Assembly: GCF_947504105.1 (NCBI RefSeq)
Contig: NZ_CANNGP010000013.1
Span: 31,752-95,751 of the forward strand
Direction: 5' to 3'
Source: an uncultured Tateyamaria sp.
GTDB taxonomy: Bacteria; Pseudomonadota; Alphaproteobacteria; Rhodobacterales; Rhodobacteraceae
Length of the DNA stretch: 64,000 bases
Position numbers and translations under genes: made by a program. Positions 35,508 through 44,181 of this stretch are shown here, one piece after another (the stretch's first letter is position 1; each line of letters opens with the position of its first letter). The notes under the pieces were generated by a model. It made no database searches. It saw nothing but the letters and a program-made list of their open reading frames with translations, and was not told the origin of the DNA.

Positions 35508-36401
35508 GTGGCCATCGCCGCACATCCAACCGAGGACCGCGCCGCGCTTGGCATCGCCATGACGCTTGGGGCCTACGCCTTCTTCACCCTTATCGATACG
35601 ACGGTGAAGTGGCTGTTGCTGGCAGGATTGCCTGCGTTCCAGTTGGCGTTCATGAGGTATTTTCCGCACTTCCTGATTTCGACCGCGCTCTTGCTGCGCA
35701 AAGGCGTGCGATGGTCCAGCTTTCAATCCGCGCATATGGGGCTTGTACTTCTGCGCGGGTTACTGCTGGCGTCGGCCACGTTGTTCAATTTCATCACCCT
35801 GAACTATCTGCCGTTGACGGTGGTGGGATCGATCATGTTTTCCGCCCCCATCATCGTGTGTCTGCTGAGTTGGCCGCTGTTGGGAGAGCGTGTGGGGCCG
35901 TGGCGATGGTTTGCTATTGTACTTGGGTTTGCGGGTGTGTTGGTGGTGATCCGCCCCTTCGACGCAACCTTCCATGCCATTGCGATCCTGAACGTCTACA
36001 ACGCGTTTTCGCTGGCCTTGTATTCGATCATCACCCGCAGGATTTCGGGCGTTGTCGCGGCCGAGACGATGCAGTTCTGGATGGGGGCTTTTGGCGCTGC
36101 GACGCTGGCGCCGCTGGCCTGGATGGTATGGACCACACCCGATACATGGTTGCAGTGGGTTTTGATGATCGGGCTGGGTGTCTGGGGTTGGGCGGGGCAC
36201 GAGATTTTCTCGCGCGCGCACGCCTATGCGCCGGCCAATACGTTGATGCCATACACCTACAGCTTCCTGCTGTATCTAGCGGTTGCAAGTTACCTCGTCT
36301 TCGGTGATGTGCCGGACGGTTGGACCCTGATTGGAGCGTCAATCATTGTTGTCTCGGGCTTGATAATTTGGCGGCGCACGGCACGAAAGGACACTGTATG
36401 A
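35508..36401 (+). CDS. EamA/DMT family transporter
   Basis: The 297-residue protein has about ten hydrophobic helices in two EamA repeats (residues about 15-145 and 155-290), with P-L-T-V-V-G-S-I-M-F-S-A-P in the first and a matching L-M-P-Y-T-Y-S-F-L-L-Y in the second. DMT proteins usually export metabolites. It starts with GTG two bases after the preceding stop and overlaps kdgK as ATGA. In this operon it may export an excess intermediate or import a second substrate. Confidence 0.87.
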   Translation: MAIAAHPTEDRAALGIAMTLGAYAFFTLIDTTVKWLLLAGLPAFQLAFMRYFPHFLISTALLLRKGVRWSSFQSAHMGLVLLRGLLLASATLFNFITLNYLPLTVVGSIMFSAPIIVCLLSWPLLGERVGPWRWFAIVLGFAGVLVVIRPFDATFHAIAILNVYNAFSLALYSIITRRISGVVAAETMQFWMGAFGAATLAPLAWMVWTTPDTWLQWVLMIGLGVWGWAGHEIFSRAHAYAPANTLMPYTYSFLLYLAVASYLVFGDVPDGWTLIGASIIVVSGLIIWRRTARKDTV

Positions 36402-37276
36402 AAATTGCGGCCATAGGCGAGGCGATGATCGAGCTGTCGATGGACGACGCAGAGGCGGCAGTGCGCGTAGCTGGTGATACGCTGAACACGGCCATCTACC
36501 TCAAACGCAGTGCGCCTGACTTGCAGGTCGACTATGTGACGCGCCTTGGAACGGATGCCTTTTCGGACCGGATCGTTGCAGCGATAGAGGTCGAAGTTAT
36601 CGGCACCCACGCGGTTGAGCGTGATCCAGACGGGACGCCTGGCCTCTACGCCATCACGACTGATGCCAAGGGCGAGCGTAGCTTTACCTACTGGCGCGAT
36701 AGTTCTGCCGCGCGGATGGTTTTTGTTACGCCTGAAGGTCCGGACTTTTCCGTTCTTGAAGCCTACGACGTGATTTACACGTCAGCGATCACCTTGGCGA
36801 TCATGCCTGCTGCGACACGCGCTGCATTGATCAATTGGCTGCACGGTTTTCGGCAGGCTGGCGGACGCGTGGTTTTTGACAGCAACTACCGGCCACGGCT
36901 GTGGGAGGATCAGGATACAGCGCGCCAGGTGGTTGCGGCGATGTGGGAACTTTGCGACATCGCGTTGCCGTCGATTGATGACGAGATGGATCTTACAGGT
37001 GAAACTGCCGACGCGGTTGCGGCACGATTTCTCGCTCTCGGCCGCTCAGGCGCTTTGAAGCGTGGAGAGATTGGCCCGCTTTGCCTTGAGACCGGTACGT
37101 CCGGCACCTACCCCGTTGCATCCAAAGTGGTGGACACGACAGCAGCAGGTGACAGTTTCAACGGCGCGTATTTGGCGGCTGCTCTGACCGGGGCCCCGCA
37201 AAATGACGCGTTGCGTGCGGGGCACGATCTGGCGTCGCGCGTTATTGCACATCGGGGTGCAATCCTGCCCCGCTAG
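36398..37276 (+). CDS. kdgK: 2-dehydro-3-deoxygluconokinase (PfkB-type sugar kinase)
   Basis: The 292-residue protein begins I-A-A-I-G-E-A-M-I-E-L-S and has G-D-T-L-N-T-A-I-Y-L near residue 23, the pattern of KDG kinases. The C-terminal T-T-A-A-G-D-S-F-N-G-A-Y gives the catalytic aspartate and anion hole near residue 248. It phosphorylates 2-keto-3-deoxygluconate to KDPG, which an Entner-Doudoroff aldolase (not in this window) would split. It ends the TRAP operon and overlaps the convergent reductase gene by four bases. Confidence 0.9.
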   Translation: MKIAAIGEAMIELSMDDAEAAVRVAGDTLNTAIYLKRSAPDLQVDYVTRLGTDAFSDRIVAAIEVEVIGTHAVERDPDGTPGLYAITTDAKGERSFTYWRDSSAARMVFVTPEGPDFSVLEAYDVIYTSAITLAIMPAATRAALINWLHGFRQAGGRVVFDSNYRPRLWEDQDTARQVVAAMWELCDIALPSIDDEMDLTGETADAVAARFLALGRSGALKRGEIGPLCLETGTSGTYPVASKVVDTTAAGDSFNGAYLAAALTGAPQNDALRAGHDLASRVIAHRGAILPR

Positions 37277-38460
37277 GCCCCGATCACGGCGCGGAGCGCG
37301 GCGTCGGGTTTTGACGACTGGCAGGCGACAACAAGGTCGTCCGCTCGTGGGTCGTCAAGTGAACGATTGGTCGCGACCTCGGCCTGAACAAAGGCCACCC
37401 AAGCATCCAGAGCGGCTTGAAGTGCCGGGCTCGGCGATACGCCCCGGTCTGCCAAAGTTGACAGAACTCGGATGGGCAATTTCTGGCTGCCATCCATTGC
37501 AATCTGCCGCAACCGGTGATGCAGGTTGGGGTTCTCGAACCGCTTAATCAACGCCTTGGCATAGGCACCTGCTTGCTGCCGAAGGCTACCGGGCAGTGTT
37601 TCCGCCGCTTCGCGCATCAGGGCTTGCGTGGTGCGGCGCAACTCGGCATCCGCAATCGCCTCGTGTACATAAGTGTGCCCGCGTAGGACCCCCGCATAGG
37701 CGAGGAACGAATGCGCACCGTTCAACATCCGCAGCTTGCGCATCTCGTGTGGGGCAACGTTATCGACCCATTGCACGCCCGGCCAATCGGGTCTTGTGGC
37801 TGCAAACCTGTCTTCGATGACCCACTCGGTGAAGGCTTCGGTCGGGACAGCCATCGGATCATCAGCCTCGACTCGGATGGCGTCGGTCGTAGCCGGGGTG
37901 ATGCGATCCACCATACAGGACGGGAACGTGATGGCATCCGGCAGGCTCAGCTGTGCTGCTATGGCGAAGTCTCGAACGGCGCGCTCCAGTTTTGATCCAT
38001 TGTCTGGCAGGTTGTCACAACACAGAACGGTGACGGGTGACCTGCGTTGCGCCAGGCTGCGGGTCAATGTGCCGACCACGGTTGTAGCCTTGTCTTGCAA
38101 ATCGGCCTGAACATCCTCAGACGTCAAATCAAGACGTCCATCCGCAGTCAAATGATACGCCTTTTCCGTCACGGTCAGTGTGATGACAGCAAACTGATCT
38201 GAGGCGATAACATCAATAACGGCAGCTGGGTTCTCCGACGCGACCAGCATGTCAGAGATGCAAGTGATCGGTTTGATCGACATACCGCCTGCATCCTTTA
38301 TCACAAGGCTGTAGTCGTAATCCTGCGCCGCCAGCCCGTCCCGGATGGTTGCTGATCGAAAGCTGACACCGGTGATCTGCCAGCCCGGCGTGTCCTGCGT
38401 GTAAGCGGCGGCGTGGGCGCGGAAGAAATTGCCGACGCCCAAATGAAGAATACCTGGCAT
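37273..38460 (-). CDS. uxuB: mannitol dehydrogenase family reductase, probably fructuronate reductase
   Basis: The 395-residue protein starts M-P-G-I-L-H-L-G-V-G-N-F-F-R-A-H, the nucleotide-binding signature of the long-chain mannitol dehydrogenase family, with C-D-N-L-P-D-N-G near residue 150, C-M-V-D-R-I-T-P near 182 and K-L-R-M-L-N-G-A-H near 240, the last holding the catalytic lysine and the N-x-x-H. Family enzymes usually have 450-490 residues, so this is a compact form. Next to uxaC and upstream of uxuA the likely reaction is D-fructuronate to D-mannonate; tagaturonate reduction is also possible. Confidence 0.82.
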   Translation of the reverse strand: MPGILHLGVGNFFRAHAAAYTQDTPGWQITGVSFRSATIRDGLAAQDYDYSLVIKDAGGMSIKPITCISDMLVASENPAAVIDVIASDQFAVITLTVTEKAYHLTADGRLDLTSEDVQADLQDKATTVVGTLTRSLAQRRSPVTVLCCDNLPDNGSKLERAVRDFAIAAQLSLPDAITFPSCMVDRITPATTDAIRVEADDPMAVPTEAFTEWVIEDRFAATRPDWPGVQWVDNVAPHEMRKLRMLNGAHSFLAYAGVLRGHTYVHEAIADAELRRTTQALMREAAETLPGSLRQQAGAYAKALIKRFENPNLHHRLRQIAMDGSQKLPIRVLSTLADRGVSPSPALQAALDAWVAFVQAEVATNRSLDDPRADDLVVACQSSKPDAALRAVIGA

Positions 38461-38463
38461 CGG

Positions 38464-39819
38464 TCAGTCCAATTTGTACGTGCTGCGCGCAAGATCAGTC
38501 GCCAGCAGGCGCGCCATGTGATCTGCGGTCTTGATGTCGAAATACCCCCGCTCAATCTGCGCCGCCAAATGCCGCGAAACCGCCCGCCGCCAAAGATCAT
38601 GCCGCGCGGGGATCGACAGGAAAGCCCGGGTATCATCATTGAAACCTGCAAGGTTGTAGTAGCCTGCCGTCTCAACCACCTGATCCAGATAGCGGGCGAT
38701 GCCAGCAGCGCTGTCATGAAACCACCACGGCGGACCGATGCGCAGGCAGGGCCAGTGCCCGGCCATCGGTGCCAGTTCGCGGGCATAGGACGTTTCGTCC
38801 AGTGTGAATAGGATAAGGGTCAACCGCGGGTCATTGCCCACGCGATTGAGCAGGGGTTCCAGACCGCGTACCCAGTCCACGGCAACGGGGATGTCAGTCC
38901 CCTTGTCTGGTCCGAAGCTGTCGAACAGTGCGTGGTTGGTGTTGCGCCGACTGCCTGCATGCAGCTGCATGACAAGCCCATCATCCAGCGACATCTGCGC
39001 CATTTCGATCAGCATGTGCCCGTGGAAGGCATCTGCCTTTGACATGTCCCCCGAGATAAGCGCGCCATAGGTGTCTGCGGGGTTGTCCAGCCAAACAGTC
39101 TGCGGAACTTCTATGGCGTGATCTGTCGCTGTGGCGCCCAAAGACTTGAACATGGCGCGGCGTTGGCGCAGAGCCGCCACGAAGCCATAATATGAGGATG
39201 TATCCTGATTTGTGATCGCACCCAGCGATGCGATACCTGACGCCCAACCGTGTGCACGCGGGTTAAGAAGCGCATCGGGCCGGAATGTCGGTACCATGCG
39301 CCCGTCCCACTCGCTGTTTGCAATTTCTTTATGGTGCGAAAGCGGATCAAGCGCCGCATCCGTGGTGGCCAGAACCTCGATCCCGAACCGATCAAACAGG
39401 GCGCGCGGACGATTGGCCGGATCTGCGAGCCACGCTTCGATATGGTCATAGATTGCATCTGCCGTATCGACCCCCAAAGGCAGGGCGCAGCTTAGCGTCT
39501 CACGCAACACGTATTCGATCCACAGCTGGCTGGGGGTACCGAGAAATAGGTGCCAATGTGCCGCAAACAGTCGAAAGACTTGACGTGGATTGCGGTCCTC
39601 GGCACTTACGCCAACCCCTAGCTTTTCAAGCGGAACGCCCTGCGAATACAGCATCCGAAATACGTAGTGATCCGGTATGACCAGCAACTCGGCAGGATCG
39701 GCAAAGGGCTGGTTTTCGGCGAACCACGCGGGATCGCAATGGCCATGCGGTGAAACGATAGGTGCGTGCCGAATCCCGTCATAAATCTCGGCCGCTTTGC
39801 CAGTCAGTTCGAGCGCCAT
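38464..39819 (-). CDS. uxaC: glucuronate isomerase
   Basis: The 451-residue protein has the UxaC signatures: I-V-S-P-H-G-H-C-D-P near residue 23 with zinc-binding histidines, I-P-D-H-Y-V-F-R-M-L near 50, L-H-A-G-S-R-R-N-T-N near 285 and A-R-H-D-L-W-R-R near 415. It isomerises D-glucuronate to fructuronate and D-galacturonate to tagaturonate. The ATG at 39819 follows GAAAGGGG and is preferred to an upstream in-frame ATG at 39978 that would extend into the neighbouring divergent gene. The uxuB-like gene follows three bases later. Confidence 0.93.
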   Translation of the reverse strand: MALELTGKAAEIYDGIRHAPIVSPHGHCDPAWFAENQPFADPAELLVIPDHYVFRMLYSQGVPLEKLGVGVSAEDRNPRQVFRLFAAHWHLFLGTPSQLWIEYVLRETLSCALPLGVDTADAIYDHIEAWLADPANRPRALFDRFGIEVLATTDAALDPLSHHKEIANSEWDGRMVPTFRPDALLNPRAHGWASGIASLGAITNQDTSSYYGFVAALRQRRAMFKSLGATATDHAIEVPQTVWLDNPADTYGALISGDMSKADAFHGHMLIEMAQMSLDDGLVMQLHAGSRRNTNHALFDSFGPDKGTDIPVAVDWVRGLEPLLNRVGNDPRLTLILFTLDETSYARELAPMAGHWPCLRIGPPWWFHDSAAGIARYLDQVVETAGYYNLAGFNDDTRAFLSIPARHDLWRRAVSRHLAAQIERGYFDIKTADHMARLLATDLARSTYKLD

Positions 39820-39909
39820 GCCTGCCCCTTTCCTTTTTCTGCAGACTAGCACGAATGCCCCTTGGCGCATGTGCAAAATGCCGCCACTCTGTGGATTGGG
39901 AGGACAGTA

Positions 39910-40947
39910 ATGAACGTCTTGATGATTGGGGCTGGAATGGTCGCCCAGACCCACATTCTGGCCCTGCGCGATAACCACGCAGGCGCGCGATTGACAGGCG
40001 TTCTGGGGCGGGATGCAAAACGCACTGCTGCGTTTTGCGCAGAGGCTTCACAGCTTCTGGGATGCAGGGTGGCCCCATACTCCGATGTGAAAGCTGCCTT
40101 GGCGGCAAAACCGGACATGGCTATCGTGATCACGCCACCGGATGCCCGGGTGGAGTATGCCCGCGCATTGGTGCAGGCGCGTGTCCCGACTCTTATGGAA
40201 AAACCGGTTGAGCGCACGCTGGCCACTGCGCGCGAAGTGATCGACCTGTATACGCAGGCGGACGTGCCTCTGGGCATGTGCTTTCAGCACCGAACCCGGG
40301 CAGCAGGACAAACGCTCAAACAGCGCATTGATACGGGCGAAATTGGCGATATCGTTCACGTGGATATGCGCGTTCCTTGGTGGCGCGATCAGTCGTATTA
40401 CGATGCGCCGGGGCGCGGGACATATGCGCGTGACGGCGGTGGTGTGATGATCAACCAAGCCATACATACACTTGATCTGGCATTGTGGCTTGCCGGTCCG
40501 GTGGCGCGATTGCAGGCCATGATGCGGACCAGCCCGCTGCACAAGATGGAGGCCGAGGATATCGCCGCCGCCCTGCTCATATTCCATTCGGGTGCGTCTG
40601 GTGTCCTGAATGCCACCACAACCGCGTATCCCGGTGGCGCGGAAAGCATCACACTCACCACCAAGAAAGCACACGCGCATCTGGAAGGTGACAGCCTGCG
40701 CATCGATTGGCTTTCAGGTCAGACGGAAACGATTGCCCCCGACGGTGACGCTGATACCGGAGGGGGGGCTGATCCGATGGCCTTTACCCACGCATGGCAT
40801 CAGGCATTGCTTGAGGATTTCGTCGCCTCTGTTGCAGAGAAACGCGCACCCCTTGTACCACCCGCCGAAGCCCTGCATGTCCACGCTGTGATCGACGCGA
40901 TGGAACGCGCGGCTCGCACATCCACCATGATTGAAGTGACACAATGA
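39910..40947 (+). CDS. Gfo/Idh/MocA family oxidoreductase (1 of 4)
   Basis: The 345-residue protein starts M-N-V-L-M-I-G-A-G-M-V-A, with the NAD(P)-binding motif, and has the M-E-K-P-V motif near residue 98 and a D-x-x-x-H-T-L-D-L-A-like helix (I-N-Q-A-I-H-T-L-D) near 185 that holds the catalytic histidine. Family enzymes oxidise or reduce sugars and inositols at one hydroxyl. The substrate is not known. It leads a plus-strand operon with three paralogues and uxuA, starting after a GGGAGGACAG site, divergent from uxaC. Confidence 0.9.
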   Translation: MNVLMIGAGMVAQTHILALRDNHAGARLTGVLGRDAKRTAAFCAEASQLLGCRVAPYSDVKAALAAKPDMAIVITPPDARVEYARALVQARVPTLMEKPVERTLATAREVIDLYTQADVPLGMCFQHRTRAAGQTLKQRIDTGEIGDIVHVDMRVPWWRDQSYYDAPGRGTYARDGGGVMINQAIHTLDLALWLAGPVARLQAMMRTSPLHKMEAEDIAAALLIFHSGASGVLNATTTAYPGGAESITLTTKKAHAHLEGDSLRIDWLSGQTETIAPDGDADTGGGADPMAFTHAWHQALLEDFVASVAEKRAPLVPPAEALHVHAVIDAMERAARTSTMIEVTQ

Positions 40948-41951
40948 CACTCACCTTTGTCGCCCTCGGGCTGGACCACCGCCATATCTACGGCATGACG
41001 GAAAACATGCAGGCTGTCGGCGCCCGATGCCTTGGCTTTTGGACCGAAGGGAATCCACAACCGTTGGCCGGGTATGCAAAGCGGTTCCCTGATTTGCATC
41101 GGTTCGACACGTTGGAGGCGGCACTGGTGGCTGGGGCTGACCTTGCGCTGGTGTCGAATATCCCTGGTGACCGTGCCGACGTCGCCATTCAGGCGATGCG
41201 CACTGGTCACGATGTGATGTCGGACAAACCCGGCTGCACATCCCTGGAACAACTCAACGCAATCAAAGCCTGCGTGGCTGAAACCGGGCGCATCTGGTCC
41301 ATCAACTTCTCGGAGCGGTTTGAGGTGCCATGCGTCACCCTGGCCGATCAATTGGTGCAAGACGGGGCGATCGGGCGCGTGGTCCATACAACTGGTCTTG
41401 GGCCGCATCGCCTGAACCGCCCCACCCGCCCCGACTGGTTCTTTCAGCGCGAAAGATATGGTGGCGTACTGTCAGACATCGCCTCGCACCAGATTGACCA
41501 GTTCCTGCATTTCACAGGCTCGGATCAGGCGCAGGTGACCATGGCGCATGTGGCCAACCACGCCAATCCGGATGATCCCGGTTTGCAGGATTTTGGAGAG
41601 GTCGCGCTGCGGTCGGATCACGCATCAGGCTATATCCGCGTCGATTGGTACACGCCGGATGCGCTGCCCACCTGGGGCGATGGGCGCCTGACCCTGCTGG
41701 GTACTGAAGGGTACATTGAGCTGCGCAAATACGTTGATGTAAACGGGCGCGAAGGCACGGATTACCTTGTTCTGGTCAATGGTGATCGGTGCGAGACGAT
41801 AGATGCGCGTGACGCGGGATTGCCGTATTTCGAACGCCTTGCCCATGACATCGCACACCGGACCGAAACCGCGATGACGCAGGCGCATTGCTTCAAGGTG
41901 ATGGAGCTTGCACTGCAGGCGCAGGCGATGGCGGAAGGGTCGGTCAAATGA
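40944..41951 (+). CDS. Gfo/Idh/MocA family oxidoreductase (2 of 4), variant EKP motif
   Basis: The 335-residue protein is the most divergent of the four. Its N-terminus is F-V-A-L-G-L-D-H-R-H-I-Y, lacking the usual G-x-G-x-x-G, and the EKP motif reads S-D-K-P-G near residue 95. The catalytic-domain helix S-D-I-A-S-H-Q-I-D-Q-F near 178 is present. It may use cofactor differently, keep a bound NAD(H) as some family members do, or have lost activity. It overlaps both neighbours by four bases. Confidence 0.85.
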   Translation: MTLTFVALGLDHRHIYGMTENMQAVGARCLGFWTEGNPQPLAGYAKRFPDLHRFDTLEAALVAGADLALVSNIPGDRADVAIQAMRTGHDVMSDKPGCTSLEQLNAIKACVAETGRIWSINFSERFEVPCVTLADQLVQDGAIGRVVHTTGLGPHRLNRPTRPDWFFQRERYGGVLSDIASHQIDQFLHFTGSDQAQVTMAHVANHANPDDPGLQDFGEVALRSDHASGYIRVDWYTPDALPTWGDGRLTLLGTEGYIELRKYVDVNGREGTDYLVLVNGDRCETIDARDAGLPYFERLAHDIAHRTETAMTQAHCFKVMELALQAQAMAEGSVK

Positions 41952-42991
41952 TCAGAGTGGCAATTCTGGGCGGTGGGATCGGCGCACAGCATCTTGAAGC
42001 CTATGATCAGCTTGAAGAGTTCGTTGTGACGCATCTGGTTGATCAGGATGCCGAACGCTGTGCGGCCCTCTGCGGCGATCGGATTACCCCTCTTGCTTCT
42101 ATCGAAAATGCGTTGTTTGCGGACGTGGATGTGATTGATATTTGCCTTCCTCCGCACCTGCATGCCCCTGTTGCGATTGGCGCTCTTGAGGCGGGCAAGC
42201 ACGTCATCTGCGAAAAACCACTGGCCACATCGTTAGAGCAGGTCAACGCCATTTCATCTGCGGCAACCGCATCGGGCAAGTCGGTGTTCCCTGTGTTTCA
42301 GTACCGTTTTGGTCCCGCGTTTGACCAACTGCGCGCCCTGCAAGCGGCAGGTCTCGCGGGCGCGCCACGCGCAGCTTCGCTGGAAACACATTGGAACCGC
42401 GACGCTGAGTACTACGCGATCCAATGGCGCGGCACCTGGGCTGGTGAGCAGGGCGGCGCGGTGCTGGGTCACGCGATCCACGCCCATGATCTGCTGGGTA
42501 CGTTTATGGCGCCCATCGTTGGGGTGACTGCCCGCCTTGGTACGCTCGTCAACCCGATCGAGACGGAGGACACAGCCGCCCTGATCTTTGAGTTGGAAGG
42601 CGGCGCTTTGGCGACCAGCAGCATTACCCTCGGTGCGGCATCGGACGAAACCCGCCTGCGGCTGGTTTATGAACATCTGACCGCGACATCGCATACGATT
42701 CCGTATGCTCCTGCAGAGGGCGTCTGGCAGTTCAGAGCGCGGGATCCTGAACGGCAGAACGAAGTGGACGCGGTATGCAAAACGGCATCGCACAACATGC
42801 CCGGATTTGCCGGGTTCCTGACAGAGGTGGGCAAGGCTTTGAACAACACGCCGAACGCTGCCGTCACTCTGACCGAGGGGGCAGCCTCAATCGAGTTGGT
42901 GACGGCGATCTATGCTGCGCATCGTGAGGGGACGCGGATTGCTTTGCCGCTAAACGCGGATCATCCAATGCGCGGGGGGTGGCAGCCATGA
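41948..42991 (+). CDS. Gfo/Idh/MocA family oxidoreductase (3 of 4)
   Basis: The 347-residue protein has V-A-I-L-G-G-G-I-G-A-Q-H at the N-terminus, C-E-K-P-L-A near residue 95 and a catalytic-domain helix G-H-A-I-H-A-H-D-L-L near 180. The motif set is complete, so it should be an active NAD(P)-dependent sugar oxidoreductase. The ATG at 41948 overlaps the previous stop, and its own stop overlaps the uxuA start, so expression is coupled to mannonate dehydratase. Confidence 0.9.
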   Translation: MIRVAILGGGIGAQHLEAYDQLEEFVVTHLVDQDAERCAALCGDRITPLASIENALFADVDVIDICLPPHLHAPVAIGALEAGKHVICEKPLATSLEQVNAISSAATASGKSVFPVFQYRFGPAFDQLRALQAAGLAGAPRAASLETHWNRDAEYYAIQWRGTWAGEQGGAVLGHAIHAHDLLGTFMAPIVGVTARLGTLVNPIETEDTAALIFELEGGALATSSITLGAASDETRLRLVYEHLTATSHTIPYAPAEGVWQFRARDPERQNEVDAVCKTASHNMPGFAGFLTEVGKALNNTPNAAVTLTEGAASIELVTAIYAAHREGTRIALPLNADHPMRGGWQP

Positions 42992-44181
42992 TCGAATGCT
43001 GGCGTTGGTTTGGGCCCGATGATCCCACGCAATTGTCCGACCTTCCGCAGGTCGGGGCCACCGGCGTGGTCACCGCGCTGCACCAGTTCGCACCCGGTCA
43101 GGAATGGCCCGCGCAAGCGATCCAAGACCGCAAAGCGATGATTGAGGCTGCCGGCCTCACATGGGAAGTGGTGGAAAGCCTGCCGGTGTCCGAAGCGATC
43201 AAGACACGAAGCGCCGACATCGCTGCGCATCTGGACGCGTACAAGGCCAACATGACCGCTCTAGCGCAAGCAGGGATCCGCACCATCTGCTACAACTTCA
43301 TGCCAATCCTCGATTGGACACGTACTAAAACCCATGCCGCGCAACCTCATGGCGGCACGGCCATGCTGTTCGATCTGGCAGATTTCGCAGCCTTTGACCT
43401 CTTCATTCTCAAGCGCCCGGGTGCTTTGGATGACTATTCGGACGTTGTTCGGGCCAGCGCGACCGAAGCCTTTGCCCGAATGGATGACGCAGACAAGGCG
43501 CGGCTCAGCCGTACAGTGATTGCCGGGCTACCCGGTGCGAATGACGGTTGGACTCTGGATGACGTACAGCAACGGCTTTCGACATATGACGCCATAGACG
43601 CGGAGAAAATGCGCGGCCACCTGATCGACTTTCTGTCCGAGGTTGCCCCGCTGGCGGATCACCTTGGCCTACGTCTGTGCTGTCACCCGGACGACCCGCC
43701 CTTTTCACTTCTAGGCCTGCCTCGGGTCATGTCTTCGACCGATGACTATGAGATCGTGTTGAATGCAGTGAATTTTGAGGCAAACGGCGTGACGCTGTGC
43801 ACCGGGTCACTGGGCGTCGCCGAAGCCTTCGACGCGCTTGACTTCGTGCGCCGCCTCGGCCCGCGCATCCACTTCGCACATCTGCGCAATACCAAGCGCC
43901 TGCCATCCCCGGACCCGGACCGCCCCGGTTTCTTCGAAGCGGCACATCTTGAGGGGGACACCGACATGGTTGGAACCGTTTCAGCGCTCATGGCGGAAGA
44001 AGCACGCCGCCGCTCCGAAGGGCGCAGCGACCATGCCATCCCCATGCGCCCGGACCACGGTCAGCAATTGCTCATGGACCGGGATCGTGACAGCCTGCCC
44101 GGCTATCCTCTGGTTGGACGGATGCGTGGGCTGGCCGAGCTGCGGGGTATCATGGCAGCAGTCGCGGCAGGTCAGGCATGA
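42988..44181 (+). CDS. uxuA: mannonate dehydratase
   Basis: The 397-residue protein begins C-W-R-W-F-G-P-D-D, the typical start of UxuA, and contains C-Y-N-F-M-P-I-L-D-W-T-R near residue 107, L-C-C-H-P-D-D-P-P near 230, T-L-C-T-G-S-L near 270, I-H-F-A-H-L-R-N near 292, and M-R-P-D-H-G-Q near 352, which supply metal ligands. It dehydrates D-mannonate to 2-keto-3-deoxygluconate. Both ends overlap Gfo/Idh/MocA genes, an arrangement that ties those oxidoreductases to uronate use. Confidence 0.95.
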   Translation: MIECWRWFGPDDPTQLSDLPQVGATGVVTALHQFAPGQEWPAQAIQDRKAMIEAAGLTWEVVESLPVSEAIKTRSADIAAHLDAYKANMTALAQAGIRTICYNFMPILDWTRTKTHAAQPHGGTAMLFDLADFAAFDLFILKRPGALDDYSDVVRASATEAFARMDDADKARLSRTVIAGLPGANDGWTLDDVQQRLSTYDAIDAEKMRGHLIDFLSEVAPLADHLGLRLCCHPDDPPFSLLGLPRVMSSTDDYEIVLNAVNFEANGVTLCTGSLGVAEAFDALDFVRRLGPRIHFAHLRNTKRLPSPDPDRPGFFEAAHLEGDTDMVGTVSALMAEEARRRSEGRSDHAIPMRPDHGQQLLMDRDRDSLPGYPLVGRMRGLAELRGIMAAVAAGQA

